Assembly (NCBI GenBank): GCA_903932145.1
Contig: CAIZFE010000021.1
Location: forward strand, 27,565 to 91,564
DNA length: 64,000 bases
Source: an uncultured Rhodopila sp.
Lineage (GTDB): Bacteria; Pseudomonadota; Alphaproteobacteria; Acetobacterales; Acetobacteraceae
Direction: 5' to 3'
Position 1 is the stretch's first letter; every line of letters begins with the position of its first letter. Of this stretch, positions 27,062 to 36,235 are shown in pieces. The notes under the pieces are model-generated. The model saw only the letters and a list, made by a program, of their open reading frames with translations. It searched no databases and had not been told where the DNA came from. Position numbers and translations under genes: made by a program.

Positions 27062-27804
27062 GCGATTTCGACCTGACCGGAAAAATCTGCATCGTTACCG
27101 GCGCCGGACGGGGGATCGGGCGGGGCATGGCGGAGGGCCTCGCCCGCCACGGTGCCACGGTGGTGTTGTCCGGAAGAACCCGGTCCACACTGGAAGAAGC
27201 CGCCGCCGCGATCGGTGACAAGGCGATCGTGGTGACGGCGGATGTGTCCAAGGAATCTGAGGTCCTGGCCCTGCGCGATGCGGTGCTGGAACAATTCGGC
27301 CGCATCGATGTGTTGGTGAACAATGCTGGTGTGAACGCGATCTTCAAGGGCATCGAACGCACAACGTTGCAAGAGTGGCAGGAGATGATCGATGTCAACC
27401 TGACCGGCGTCTTCCTGTGCTGCAAGCATCTGGGCGGTGCGATCGGGGCAGGCGGGTCGGTGATCAATGTCAGTTCGGTCGCGGGCCATGGCGGATTGCC
27501 CAGGTCAGTGCCGTATTGCGCCTCGAAAGGCGGCGTCGAAATGCTGACCAAGGCGCTGGCACTGGACTGGGCGAAGCGTAACGTTCGCGTCAACACGCTG
27601 GCGCCGGGTTGGGTCGATACCGATCTGACTCACGGCTTGCTGGAGCACGACGTCCACGGCAAACGCCTGCTGGACCGCACGCCGCTCGGACGGTTCGCCA
27701 CGCCGAAGGATATGGCGGGCGGCGTGGTGTTCCTGGCCAGCGATGCTTCGGCGTTCATGACCGGGCAGAGCCTTGTCATCGATGGCGGTTGGGGGGCGGA
27801 GTAA
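27058..27804 (+). CDS. SDR-family dehydrogenase/reductase
   Basis: 248 residues from GTG 27058, overlapping the acyl-CoA dehydrogenase stop by 4 nt; longer open frame upstream is only overlap. It is a classical SDR: VTGAGRGIGRG (about 12-22), NNAGVN (about 90-95), catalytic Ser in VSSVAGHGG, YCASK (about 152-156), and terminal GQSLVIDGGWGAE. It likely acts on a hydroxyacyl- or ketoacyl-CoA made by the two preceding enzymes, like LvaD in the levulinate operon. Confidence 0.88.
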   Translation: MSDFDLTGKICIVTGAGRGIGRGMAEGLARHGATVVLSGRTRSTLEEAAAAIGDKAIVVTADVSKESEVLALRDAVLEQFGRIDVLVNNAGVNAIFKGIERTTLQEWQEMIDVNLTGVFLCCKHLGGAIGAGGSVINVSSVAGHGGLPRSVPYCASKGGVEMLTKALALDWAKRNVRVNTLAPGWVDTDLTHGLLEHDVHGKRLLDRTPLGRFATPKDMAGGVVFLASDASAFMTGQSLVIDGGWGAE

Positions 27805-27846
27805 CGAATCCCACCCACAGACCCCCGGTGTGACGGCGATGCCGTC

Positions 27847-28242
27847 CTATACTGTCGGTTTCCACTTGCCTTCGACAGATTCAGCCTCGTCATCGCCCGG
27901 CCACGGCGGCATCGTGACGGCGACGGCGGCAAGCGGCTGACCGCCGATGCAGCGGAACTGGAACACGACCCCAACCGGGATCGTCAGGCAGGTTCCGGCC
28001 GACAACGATACGACCTCCCCATTCCGTCCATCAGCCGACCGCCACATCTCGCCCGCCCCGGACAGCACATACCAGATTTCCTCGACCGTCCGGTGGCGAA
28101 CCGCCCGGGAAACCTGCCCGGCCGGCAGCAGAAAATGCGCCATGCTGCCTCCGGCGACGGACAACAGGATCCGTACCTCCGACCCATCCGGCGCCAGCAC
28201 AGTCCGATCCAGTGGTAACGCCATGGTTGAACCCGTCTGCAT
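27847..28242 (-). CDS. Cupin-domain protein
   Basis: 131 residues forming one small beta-barrel. The first cupin motif is in VRHRTVEEIWYVLSGAGEMW (about residues 48-67) and the second in LTIPVGVVFQFRC (about 85-97), where the usual metal His looks replaced by a Val/Phe environment. Function is unknown; such proteins bind small ligands or act as isomerases. It is convergent with the SDR and divergent from the Kef-type antiporter. Confidence 0.8.
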   Translation of the reverse strand: MQTGSTMALPLDRTVLAPDGSEVRILLSVAGGSMAHFLLPAGQVSRAVRHRTVEEIWYVLSGAGEMWRSADGRNGEVVSLSAGTCLTIPVGVVFQFRCIGGQPLAAVAVTMPPWPGDDEAESVEGKWKPTV

Positions 28243-28335
28243 AACCCGCCCGTCCTGTGATCACCGCCCCAACTAAACGCCAAAACCGTCCAAGGCCAAG
28301 CTACCGCGCCACTCGAAGCTGCTAGACTACGCCGC

Positions 28336-30126
28336 ATGGAAGCCCACGCCATCGACACCTCGATCTATAAAGAAGCCCTCGTCGTGCTCGGCGCAGCCGG
28401 CGTCGTCATCCCGCTGTTCCACCGCCTGCGAGTCAGTTCCGTCCTTGGCTTCATGCTCGTCGGCGTCGTCGTTGGCCCGTTCGGCATCGCCTCGTTCGCG
28501 CCGCATCTGCCGTGGCTCTCCGTTATTACCCTGGGCGAGCCGGACTCGATCGCGCCCATCGCCGACCTCGGGGTCGCGCTGCTGCTGTTCATGATCGGCC
28601 TGGAACTGTCGTTCGAGCGTTTGTGGCTGATGCGCCGGCTGGTGTTCGGTCTGGGCAGCCTGCAGGTCGTCCTCAGCGCCGCCGGCCTCGCTGCCGCCAC
28701 GATTGCGCTTGGCTACACCTGGAACACTGCCATCGTCATCGGCCTGGCCCTGGCGATGTCCTCAACCGCCGTGGCGATCCAGGTCCTGGCCGAGGAAAAG
28801 CGCCTCAATACCCCGACCGGCCGCACCGCCTTCGCGATCCTGTTGTTCCAGGACCTCGCTGTCGTCCCCATCCTGTTCGCTGTCGGCGCGCTCGGTCCCG
28901 CCAATCACGCGGGCAAAGCGGTTGGGATCGGCCTTGCCATCGGCCAGGCCGTCCTCGCGGTCGCCGCCGTCGTTTCTCTCGGCCGGCTGGTGCTGCGCCC
29001 TTTGTTCCGCAGCGTCGCACGCACCCACAGCGCGGAGCTGTTCGTGGCCGCCTGCCTGCTGGTGGTGATCTCCACCGGCCTCGCCACCGCCGCCGCCGGC
29101 TTGTCGATGCCGTTGGGCGCGATGATCGGCGGACTGCTGCTCGCCGGCACGGAATATCGCCGTCAGGTCGAAGTCACGATCGAGCCGTTCAAAGGCTTGT
29201 TCGTCGGCGTGTTCCTGATCTCGATCGGCATGAGCCTCGATATCCGGACCGCGGGTGCCCACCCGCTGCTGGTGTTCGGCGGGTCAGGGGCGGTGATCCT
29301 GCTGAAGCTGCTGATCATCGCCCCGGCTGTCCGAACCTTCGGGGCGACCTGGACCTCCGGCCTGCAAACCGGCCTGCTGCTGGGGCCGGGCGGCGAGTTC
29401 GGCTTCGTCATCGTTTCGGTTGCAATAGCCGAGCACTTGTTGGCGCCGGATGTGGCGGGGATCGTGCTGTTCATTACGGCTTTGACGATGGCAACCATAC
29501 CATTGCTTTCGAAGCTCGGAAATACCGCCCGCCTGTTGCCGCAAACGCAGGTGGACCCCGCCTTGCTGGTTCCGGACACTTCCGACGCTCTGCCCAGGGT
29601 GATCATCGCCGGCTTCGGGCGGGTCGGCCAGACGGTCGCCGCGATGCTGGAGACCCACAAAGTTCCCTACGTCGCCATCGACAGCGACCCGAGGCGCGTC
29701 GCGACCGAAAGACAAAAAGGCAAACCCGTCTATTTCGGCGACATTACGCGGATTGAGCTGCTCCGTCGCGTGCATCTGGGTTCGGCCCGTGCCCTGGTCG
29801 TGACCCTGGACGATACCGCCGCCGCCGACACGCTGGTGGCGGGTGCGAGAGCTGAACGGGCAGACCTGCTGATTGTCGCCCGCGCCCGCGATGCCAACCA
29901 CGCGGCGCATTTGTATCGCATCGGGGCCTCCGACGCGGTGCCCGAAACGATCGAGGCCAGCCTGCAACTGTCGGAAGCGGTGCTGGTCGATGTCGGTGTG
30001 GCGATGGGGCCGGTAATCGCCTCTATTCACGGCAAGCGTGCGGAGATGCAGGCGGCGATCAAAGCCATGGCACCGGATGCCGACATTCGCAGTCTCGGGC
30101 GCCGGCGGCTGCGCGACAGGTTGTAG
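28336..30126 (+). CDS. Kef/CPA2-type cation:proton antiporter with TrkA-N domain
   Basis: 596 residues. About twelve hydrophobic helices fill residues 8-390, with the exchanger motif GVALLLFMIGLELSFERL (about 76-93). A Rossmann TrkA-N (RCK) domain follows, VIIAGFGRVGQTVAAMLE (about 418-435) to VTLDDTAAADTLV. It exchanges K+ or Na+ for H+ at the inner membrane, gated by NAD(H) or glutathione adducts in known Kef proteins. No KefF/KefG ancillary gene is nearby. Confidence 0.88.
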   Translation: MEAHAIDTSIYKEALVVLGAAGVVIPLFHRLRVSSVLGFMLVGVVVGPFGIASFAPHLPWLSVITLGEPDSIAPIADLGVALLLFMIGLELSFERLWLMRRLVFGLGSLQVVLSAAGLAAATIALGYTWNTAIVIGLALAMSSTAVAIQVLAEEKRLNTPTGRTAFAILLFQDLAVVPILFAVGALGPANHAGKAVGIGLAIGQAVLAVAAVVSLGRLVLRPLFRSVARTHSAELFVAACLLVVISTGLATAAAGLSMPLGAMIGGLLLAGTEYRRQVEVTIEPFKGLFVGVFLISIGMSLDIRTAGAHPLLVFGGSGAVILLKLLIIAPAVRTFGATWTSGLQTGLLLGPGGEFGFVIVSVAIAEHLLAPDVAGIVLFITALTMATIPLLSKLGNTARLLPQTQVDPALLVPDTSDALPRVIIAGFGRVGQTVAAMLETHKVPYVAIDSDPRRVATERQKGKPVYFGDITRIELLRRVHLGSARALVVTLDDTAAADTLVAGARAERADLLIVARARDANHAAHLYRIGASDAVPETIEASLQLSEAVLVDVGVAMGPVIASIHGKRAEMQAAIKAMAPDADIRSLGRRRLRDRL

Positions 30127-30160
30127 CCGAGGGCTGCTCCGCCAGGTGGGTTGGCCGGTC

Positions 30161-30195
30161 GAAAAGAACCCCCGATGGCGCGGTGCCATCGGGGG
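30161..30195 (-). terminator. Rho-independent terminator of the GH5 gene
   Basis: On the minus strand a perfect 11-bp stem GGATGG-type hairpin (30169-30179 pairing with 30185-30195, 5-nt loop) is followed by TTCTTTTC, starting 8 bp after the TGA of the glycanase gene. This is a classic intrinsic terminator. It may also stop plus-strand transcription from the antiporter. Confidence 0.8.
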
Positions 30196-30202
30196 GGCGT
30201 CA

Positions 30203-32476
30203 TCAGGTGATGGAGTGGGCCAACAATCCGGTCAGGTTCGCGGTCGTGGCCCCGTCGATCATGGCGAGACCGACGGTGCTGCTGCCTGAAGCGATCGAAA
30301 GCACCGCGCCTTTCGCCGAATCGGTCACCGTCAGGTAGTTCGACAGCGTCGAAGCCGCGCCATTCCAGGTGGTGGCCGCCAAGGCCGTGCGTAGATCCAA
30401 CGTGTCACCACCGGTCAGGATGTTGTTGGTGAACGTGTCGTATCCCTTACCCGCAGCGGCCAGCACGTATCCGTTGTTGCTTCCGGTATCGGTGATGGAG
30501 TCCTTTCCTCCGGACAGCGACACGATGTCGTTCGACCCGCTGATGAAGACCATGTGGGCTCCGGCCGTCGCCACGACCTCAATGCCGCTGGCGCTGATCG
30601 TGGCACTCGTTTGCGACTGCGCAATGGTCGTCGTCGGCGGCAACGGGCTGGTCGCGGTGCCGCTGGACCAGGCGGCGGTCGGACTGGTCTTGTCGAACCA
30701 CTGGCCGCTGCCGTTCTCCTGCCAGACCGCCCCTTTGACGTACGCCAGTTCGGTGACGTTGGCTGTCGTGAGGTCGGCCGTGCCGTTCATCGCAACCCGG
30801 TTACCCGCGGTAATCGTCCACTGGTTGCCGCTGGCGTCGGTGATCGCCGCTGTTGTGCGGGCCATCACCACCGTATCGTTGGGAGACGATGTGACTGTGG
30901 CAGGCGGTGTGATAACTGGCGGTGTGATAACCGGCGGAGTGGTAACCGGCGGCGTGGCGGGCAGCGGACTGGTCGCGGTCCCACCTGTCCAACCGGCGGC
31001 CGGACTGGTTTCTCCCCACCAAAGGCCACTGGCGTTCTCCTGCCAGATGGTCCCGTTGACGATGGCCAGTTCGGTCACATTGGCCGTCGTCGCATCAGCC
31101 GTGCCGTTGACCGCCACCTGAGCACCGGAGGTGATGGTCCACTTATTACCGGCGGCATCGGTGATGGCCGCGGTTGAGCCCGCCAGGACAATGGTGTCAT
31201 TGGCGGACGGTATGACGGTGACCGGCGGTGGGGTCACTGGCGGCGTGGTTACCGGTGGTGTCGGGGCCGGCAGCGGGCTTGTCGCGGTCCCAGCGGTCCA
31301 ACCCGCGGTCGGGCTGGTCTTCCCATACCAAAGACCGCTGGCGTTCTCCTGCCAGATGGTCCCGTTGACGATGGCCAGTTCGGTGACACCGGAGGTCGTG
31401 GTGTCGGCCGTGCCGTTCACCCCGACCTGCCCGCCCGAGGTGATCGTCCATACGTTGCCGGCGGCATCGACGAGCGACTTGGTCGAACCTGCCATGACGA
31501 CGGTGTCATTGGCGGAAGGATTACCGGCCGGTGCGCCCGGTGGTGTGGTCACGGGTGGTGTGGTTACCGGAGGCTTTTGAGCCGGGTTAACCGTGAACGA
31601 ACCGGCCACTTCCTGCCCAAAAGATGTCAGATTGCCTGATCCATCGGTCAGATTGTCGTTCTGCCCGGAGTCCCAGCCCCAGGCGACGCCTCCCGATGTC
31701 TCGCTGGCCTGCTGCACGGCCGTCAAGACCTGACTTCCGTTCGCGTCGGTCGATGAGCCGTTCGTGGATGGGCCATACTCGCCGATAATGACGGGCACCG
31801 CGCCGCTGGCGCTGATCATGGTCTGCGACCCTTGGACAAGCGAGGCCAGAGACGCATTCACGGTCGACTGGTTGGTACTGTAGCTCGAATCCCAGCCATA
31901 GAAATGGGCATCGGCGACAATGTTCGTCATCGACGTATAAACGCTCGGGTCCATACCCTGGCTTGAAATACTCGATCCCGGGTAGCCGCCGCCCGGCACT
32001 TCCATCATAATCGTGCTGGTGTTGCCGGTGCCTCTGATCGCGTTATAGGTCGCCTGTTCCCAGGCAGACAATCCGCCTGCGGGCGGCTCGTTGTTCGTGC
32101 CGAACCAGACATAGGGATTGGACTTGTAGGCGCTCGCCACCGACGCATACCAGTTCGACTCATTCGTCAGTTGCTGGCCGGTGAAGGCGCTGCCACTGCC
32201 GCCGCCCGCGTTGGAGCCGGTGCTGTTGGTATGGTCTTCCAACTCGACCACCACACCCGCAGCCGACATGGTCTGGATGAACGACGCATAGGCGGATGGT
32301 GACTGGTAGCTGTAGACATTCAGTCGAACAAAATTGAGGCCAGGAAAATCCGCCAGGATTTGAGAGGCGTTGCCCATCTGGCTATCGTAAACATTAATGC
32401 CTTGCGCCCGGAATACGTTGCCGTTGGGGTCGATGATCTGACCGTTTACCGTCTGAAATTGACCATTGCCGCTCAT
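30203..32476 (-). CDS. GH5-type glycanase (cellulase-like) with three repeats and type I secretion tail
   Basis: 757 residues from ATG 32476 (GGGAG 6 nt upstream). Residues 1-310 form a GH5-like barrel: acid/base Glu in FGTNNEPP (about 127) and nucleophile in IIGEYGP (about 234). Then come three repeats of about 80 residues (about 320-400, 422-502, 529-612) with NDTVVMAGST, GNxWTIT, VNGTAD, VTELA, WQENxSGLW and GTATSPLP, separated by Pro/Thr linkers of PPVTTPPV type. The tail GGDTLDLRTALAATTWNG to LLAHSIT resembles C-terminal type I secretion signals, and no N-terminal signal peptide exists. It is probably secreted to cut beta-glucan. No ABC exporter is in the window. Confidence 0.82.
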   Translation of the reverse strand: MSGNGQFQTVNGQIIDPNGNVFRAQGINVYDSQMGNASQILADFPGLNFVRLNVYSYQSPSAYASFIQTMSAAGVVVELEDHTNSTGSNAGGGSGSAFTGQQLTNESNWYASVASAYKSNPYVWFGTNNEPPAGGLSAWEQATYNAIRGTGNTSTIMMEVPGGGYPGSSISSQGMDPSVYTSMTNIVADAHFYGWDSSYSTNQSTVNASLASLVQGSQTMISASGAVPVIIGEYGPSTNGSSTDANGSQVLTAVQQASETSGGVAWGWDSGQNDNLTDGSGNLTSFGQEVAGSFTVNPAQKPPVTTPPVTTPPGAPAGNPSANDTVVMAGSTKSLVDAAGNVWTITSGGQVGVNGTADTTTSGVTELAIVNGTIWQENASGLWYGKTSPTAGWTAGTATSPLPAPTPPVTTPPVTPPPVTVIPSANDTIVLAGSTAAITDAAGNKWTITSGAQVAVNGTADATTANVTELAIVNGTIWQENASGLWWGETSPAAGWTGGTATSPLPATPPVTTPPVITPPVITPPATVTSSPNDTVVMARTTAAITDASGNQWTITAGNRVAMNGTADLTTANVTELAYVKGAVWQENGSGQWFDKTSPTAAWSSGTATSPLPPTTTIAQSQTSATISASGIEVVATAGAHMVFISGSNDIVSLSGGKDSITDTGSNNGYVLAAAGKGYDTFTNNILTGGDTLDLRTALAATTWNGAASTLSNYLTVTDSAKGAVLSIASGSSTVGLAMIDGATTANLTGLLAHSIT

Positions 32477-32638
32477 GAAGGCTCCCGAAAAAGTGATGTC
32501 CGGGGAAGGTCTTTTCACGAGGACGTGATCACAGTCAAAGCGATTTGGGCCGAGTGTCGGTGGCCGATCGACTGCGTTACGGGCTATGTCATAACGCTAT
32601 TGCGGTTCATTGTTTGCCTTTCACTGCGTTAATGTCGG

Positions 32639-32644
32639 ATTATA
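32639..32644 (-). promoter_or_regulatory. Candidate -10 box for the glycanase gene
   Basis: A perfect TATAAT on the minus strand lies in AT-rich DNA, with TTGCAA 19 nt upstream as a weak -35 candidate. It would give a 5' leader of about 155 nt before ATG 32476. The palindrome CGCAATTGCG lies about 45 bp upstream and could be an activator or repressor site. Confidence 0.4.
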
Positions 32645-32689
32645 GGGAATTTTTGTTTAAATATTGCAATTAAAATCGACATAAATGCG

Positions 32690-32699
32690 CGCAATTGCG
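32690..32699. promoter_or_regulatory. CGCAATTGCG palindrome, possible operator
   Basis: A perfect 10-bp palindrome, with a related GCGCAATT 6 bp further on, sits in the AT-rich block between the glycanase and ArsR genes. It may bind the neighbouring regulator. This rests on symmetry and position only. Confidence 0.25.
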
Positions 32700-33082
32700 A
32701 GTATGCGCAATTTCATTATAAAAAAGTTATTGTATTGAAATAGCTTCATAACCTGTATATTTCTGTCTCTTCGGATCACGGAAGTGTCCGCCCTGCGTGG
32801 AACTGCCTTTCCGGTTGCGAGTCCGTTCGGAATTCCAGGCCGGCGCTGCTGGGCCGCGCCGGACTTTCCCTCGGTATTTGCGGATCGGGGACGCATGCAT
32901 GACAAGCCGCCCAACCAGCCGAGCCGCTTTCGTCGCCGGGCACCACGTAGCCGGTGTGGACCTTTGATACCGGCAGATGGCGACAAACCGCGACGATCCC
33001 GCCAACGCGCACGCAATGGTTCGGCCACGGCCGAACTGTCCCGGCCTGCGTATGTCGGCAATCCGGCCTATACTCGCGGACC

Positions 33083-33763
33083 ATGAGCGACATCACACGC
33101 ATGGCCTCGATCGCCGCATTGCTCGGTGATCCGGCCCGAGCCAATATTTTGACGGCGCTGATGGATGGGCGGGCGTTGACGGCGAAGGAACTGGCGTTCG
33201 CCGCGCATGTCTCGCCGCAGACCACCAGCGGGCATCTGGCCCGGCTGACGGACGCCGATCTGCTGACCGTGGAGAAACAGGGGCGGCACCGCTATTTCCG
33301 TCTGGCCTCACCACTGGTCGGGCAGATGCTGGAAGGCGTCATGGCGGTCGCCGGTCCGGAGCCGGGACGAACCACGGCATGGCGCGGGGGCGACGCCCTC
33401 CGCACCGCCCGCACCTGCTACGACCATTTGGCCGGCCGGCTCGGTGTTGCGCTGGCCGACTCGCTAACCGCCGCCGGCCATGTCGCGCTGTCGCCCGACG
33501 GCGGCGAGGTCACCGATCGTGGCCATGCGTTCCTGTGCGACTTCGGTGCAGTACCGCTGGCCGGCAAGCGCATCTTCTGCCGTCCGTGCCTGGACTGGAG
33601 CGAGCGCCGCCCGCACATCGCCGGTCGTCTGGGGGCGGCTTTGGCTTCACGCTGCCTGGAGTTGGCCTGGATCGCGCGTCAACGCGACTCGCGCGCGGTC
33701 AGCATCACCGCAGCGGGGGCGCACGGTTTCGCCGAACGCTTCGGCATACATATAGATGGGTAA
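33083..33763 (+). CDS. ArsR-type transcriptional regulator
   Basis: 226 residues from ATG 33083. The N-terminal winged helix is typical of ArsR: IAALLGDPARANILTALMDGRALTAKELA, then VSPQTTSGHLARLTDADLLTVEKQGRHRYFRL (residues 9-75). The C-terminal 140 residues include CRPCLDWSERRPHIAG, a conserved feature of the larger ArsR relatives, and could hold a ligand or metal via the two Cys. No arsenic genes are nearby; it may control the divergent glycanase. Confidence 0.85.
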   Translation: MSDITRMASIAALLGDPARANILTALMDGRALTAKELAFAAHVSPQTTSGHLARLTDADLLTVEKQGRHRYFRLASPLVGQMLEGVMAVAGPEPGRTTAWRGGDALRTARTCYDHLAGRLGVALADSLTAAGHVALSPDGGEVTDRGHAFLCDFGAVPLAGKRIFCRPCLDWSERRPHIAGRLGAALASRCLELAWIARQRDSRAVSITAAGAHGFAERFGIHIDG

Positions 33764-33809
33764 TTGGGGGGCTTCTGTTGCCCGGTGCCCCCCGAACCGC
33801 GCCTATCGC

Positions 33810-34103
33810 TTATGCAGCGACGGCGAGCGCCTGATTGTCATTGGCACTTGTGATTTGACCCGATAACGGCGGAATCATGCCGGGCAAAAGAAGAGTCTTT
33901 ACCACGCGTGTCGAGCCTGTTTCGCCCCCATATGTCCCGCTGTTCCGGGATGAATGGTGGAGGCGCCGGGCACTGCCCCCGGGTCCACAACGATTATTCC
34001 ACGCTCCGTTTATCGCCATAGTCAGCAAGCTGACGACATCTATGTAGGCTGACCGGCCGGCATGTTCAAGCACCATTCCTGATTGAGCCTTGTTCATGGA
34101 CAT
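33810..34103 (-). CDS. Possible small hypothetical protein
   Basis: A 97-codon open frame starting MSMNKAQSGMVLEHAGRSAY and ending ITSANDNQALAVAA lies in the 416-bp gap before prs. It has no clear SD and no recognisable domain. The mildly hydrophobic stretch VVSLLTMAI is the only feature. It may equally be non-coding promoter DNA of prs. Confidence 0.25.
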   Translation of the reverse strand: MSMNKAQSGMVLEHAGRSAYIDVVSLLTMAINGAWNNRCGPGGSARRLHHSSRNSGTYGGETGSTRVVKTLLLPGMIPPLSGQITSANDNQALAVAA

Positions 34104-34179
34104 GTCACAGTCCCGTTGGTAGAAGCCGCGTGTTTCCGGCATCCCGACCGGTTCGGCATTTCTATCGGCGGCCCTGCTC

Positions 34180-35112
34180 ATGAAGATCGTAGCCTGCAAC
34201 AGCAATCGTCCCCTCGCGGAGGCTGTCGCCCGCATCCTCGGCCTGTCGCTGACCAAGGCCTCCATACGGCGTTTCGCTGACATGGAAGTGTTCGTCGAGA
34301 TCCAGGAAAATGTGCGCGGCGAGGACGTTTTCGTCGTCCAGCCGACCTCGTTCCCGGCCAATGACAATCTGATGGAGCTGCTGATCACGCTGGATGCGCT
34401 GCGCCGCGCCTCCGCCCGCCGCATCACTGCCGTTATTCCCTATTACGGATACGCCCGTCAGGACCGCAAATCGGCCGGACGCACGCCGATCTCCGCCAAG
34501 CTGGTGGCGAATCTGATCACCGAAGCCGGCGCCAACCGCGTCCTGACCATGGACCTGCATGCCGGCCAGATTCAGGGCTTCTTCGACATCCCGGTGGACA
34601 ATCTGCCGGCCGCGCCGCTGTTCAGCCGCGATATCGAGGAACTCTATAAGGGCCGCGACATCATGATCGTATCGCCCGATGTTGGCGGTGTGGTCCGCGC
34701 CCGGGCGATCGCCACGCGATTGAACTGCGACCTGGCCATCATCGATAAGCGTCGCGAGCGGGCCGGCCATTCCGAGGTCATGAACATCATCGGCGACGTG
34801 GTCGGCCGCGACTGCATCCTGGTCGATGACCTTGTCGATTCGGGTGGCACCCACTGCAACGCCGCCGACGCGCTGATCAAGCGCGGTGCCCGGTCGGCCA
34901 GCGCCTATGTCACGCACGGCGTGCTGTCCGGTGCGGCCATTTCCCGCATCGCGTCCTCGCCGATCGAGATGATGACGATCACCGACTCGATCCTGGCCAC
35001 GGACGAAGTTAAGCGCTGCGACAATATCCGCGAACTGACCATTGCCCCGCTGTTGGCCGAGGCGATGCGCCGGATCAGCGACGAAAGTTCGGTCAGCTCG
35101 CTGTTCGACTGA
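34180..35112 (+). CDS. prs: Ribose-phosphate pyrophosphokinase
   Basis: 310 residues, standard length. It makes PRPP from ribose 5-phosphate and ATP for purine, pyrimidine, histidine and NAD synthesis. [16 protein letters not shown] opens the protein; [10 protein letters not shown] (about 88-97) is the flexible ATP loop, [14 protein letters not shown] (about 125-138) the class I PRS signature, and DDLVDSGGT (about 214-222) the PRPP-binding loop. A GC-rich hairpin (GGGCGG/CCGCCC, 35122-35137) follows the stop. Confidence 0.95.
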   Translation: MKIVACNSNRPLAEAVARILGLSLTKASIRRFADMEVFVEIQENVRGEDVFVVQPTSFPANDNLMELLITLDALRRASARRITAVIPYYGYARQDRKSAGRTPISAKLVANLITEAGANRVLTMDLHAGQIQGFFDIPVDNLPAAPLFSRDIEELYKGRDIMIVSPDVGGVVRARAIATRLNCDLAIIDKRRERAGHSEVMNIIGDVVGRDCILVDDLVDSGGTHCNAADALIKRGARSASAYVTHGVLSGAAISRIASSPIEMMTITDSILATDEVKRCDNIRELTIAPLLAEAMRRISDESSVSSLFD

Positions 35113-35290
35113 CCTGATGGGGGGCGGGAGGCCGCCCTCGTCATGGCGGGCGGGCCGTTCGTCACGCGCGTGCCTCTGGACGAAGCCGGCGCGAACCGGC
35201 ATGGTCGGTAACAATCGATCGGCCGCAAACAGCGCTTGTTTGTTGGCGGATACGCTACATCTACGTGTGAACGACCAGGAACCACGCTCA

Positions 35291-36235
35291 ATGGACCACA
35301 TCATCGGCCAGGCCCCGCCGGCTGCCGGACCCGCCGCAAATATGGCCAACATGATCGTCGATGGCGATCAGAAGACCTTTATGCAGGACGTGATCGAGGC
35401 CTCGCGCACGATCCCGGTCATCGTCGATTTTTGGGCGACCTGGTGCGGTCCGTGCAAGCAACTCACCCCGACTTTGGAGAAGGTGACCAAAGCCGCCGGT
35501 GGCCGCGTCAAACTGGTCAAGATCGACATCGACGCCAATCAGCAACTGGTGCGTCAGCTTACGCAGCTTGGCCTGCCCATGCAGTCCGTCCCGACCGTCG
35601 CCGCGTTCTGGCAGGGACAGATCGCCGATGTGTTCCAGGGCGCGCAGCCGGAGTCGGAAGTGAAGCGTTTCGTCGAGGCGCTGTTGAAAGCCTCCGGCGG
35701 CACCATGCCCACCGCCGACCTGCTGGCAGCGGCGAAAGCGGCGCTGGATGAAGGCGATGCGCAGCAGGCCGGTGAACTGTTCAGCGCGCTGCTCGGCGAG
35801 GAACCCGAGAACGGCGACGCCTGGGGCGGCCTGATTCGGGCGCTGATGGCCATGGGCCAGGAAGACGCGGCGGAAGACGCGCTGGCGCAGGTTCCGGAAA
35901 AGATCACCGATCACGCCGAGGTTTCGGGTGCCCGCAGCGCGCTGACGCTGGCGCGTGAAGGCCGAGCGGCGAAAGATCAGATGCAGTCGCTGCAGGACCG
36001 GCTGGCGGCGGACCCGGCGGATCATCAGGCTCGGTACGATCTGGCGACGGCCTTGAACGCGATGAACGAACATGAGCAGGCGGCCGAAGCCCTGCTGGAA
36101 ATCATCCGCCGTGCCCGCACCTGGAATGAAGGCGCCGCTCGGTTGCAGCTTCTGAAATTCTTTGAGGCCTGGGGTTCCGACGATCCCGCGACCTCGGCGG
36201 CCCGCCGGCGCTTGTCGGCATTGTTGTTTAGCTAG
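35291..36235 (+). CDS. Thioredoxin-TPR protein, CnoX/YbbN type
   Basis: 314 residues from ATG 35291; the frame is open further upstream but overlaps prs. The thioredoxin domain has FWATWCGPCKQLTP (about 45-58), so the redox-active CxxC is intact, unlike E. coli CnoX with SxxC. The C-terminal half is helical with TPR-like repeats (AAKAALDEGDAQQAGELF, QARYDLATALNAMNEHEQA). CnoX proteins hold oxidatively stressed clients and pass them to GroEL or DnaK. It leads a run of same-strand genes ending at 38452. Confidence 0.88.
   Translation: MDHIIGQAPPAAGPAANMANMIVDGDQKTFMQDVIEASRTIPVIVDFWATWCGPCKQLTPTLEKVTKAAGGRVKLVKIDIDANQQLVRQLTQLGLPMQSVPTVAAFWQGQIADVFQGAQPESEVKRFVEALLKASGGTMPTADLLAAAKAALDEGDAQQAGELFSALLGEEPENGDAWGGLIRALMAMGQEDAAEDALAQVPEKITDHAEVSGARSALTLAREGRAAKDQMQSLQDRLAADPADHQARYDLATALNAMNEHEQAAEALLEIIRRARTWNEGAARLQLLKFFEAWGSDDPATSAARRRLSALLFS

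Larger units (their letters stand above)
32477..33082. other. Long AT-rich intergenic region
   Basis: The 606 bp between the glycanase and the ArsR gene hold no credible gene. Bases 32640-32780 are strikingly AT-rich for this genome and contain a TATAAT box for the glycanase, a CGCAATTGCG palindrome and a further GCGCAATT copy at 32705. The rest is GC-rich without coding signal. A TATACT at 33069-33074 may be the -10 box of the ArsR gene. Confidence 0.5.

Noticed and set aside
30895..30965. Short tandem direct repeats that resemble an array
   Set aside because: They encode the Pro/Thr linker of the glycanase (VITPPV units) in frame; there are no unique spacers, so not CRISPR.
35141..35220. 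Further REP copy after prs
   Set aside because: GTCATGGCGGGCGGGCC matches only the first bases of the family and no second arm pairs well; kept as a partial match only.
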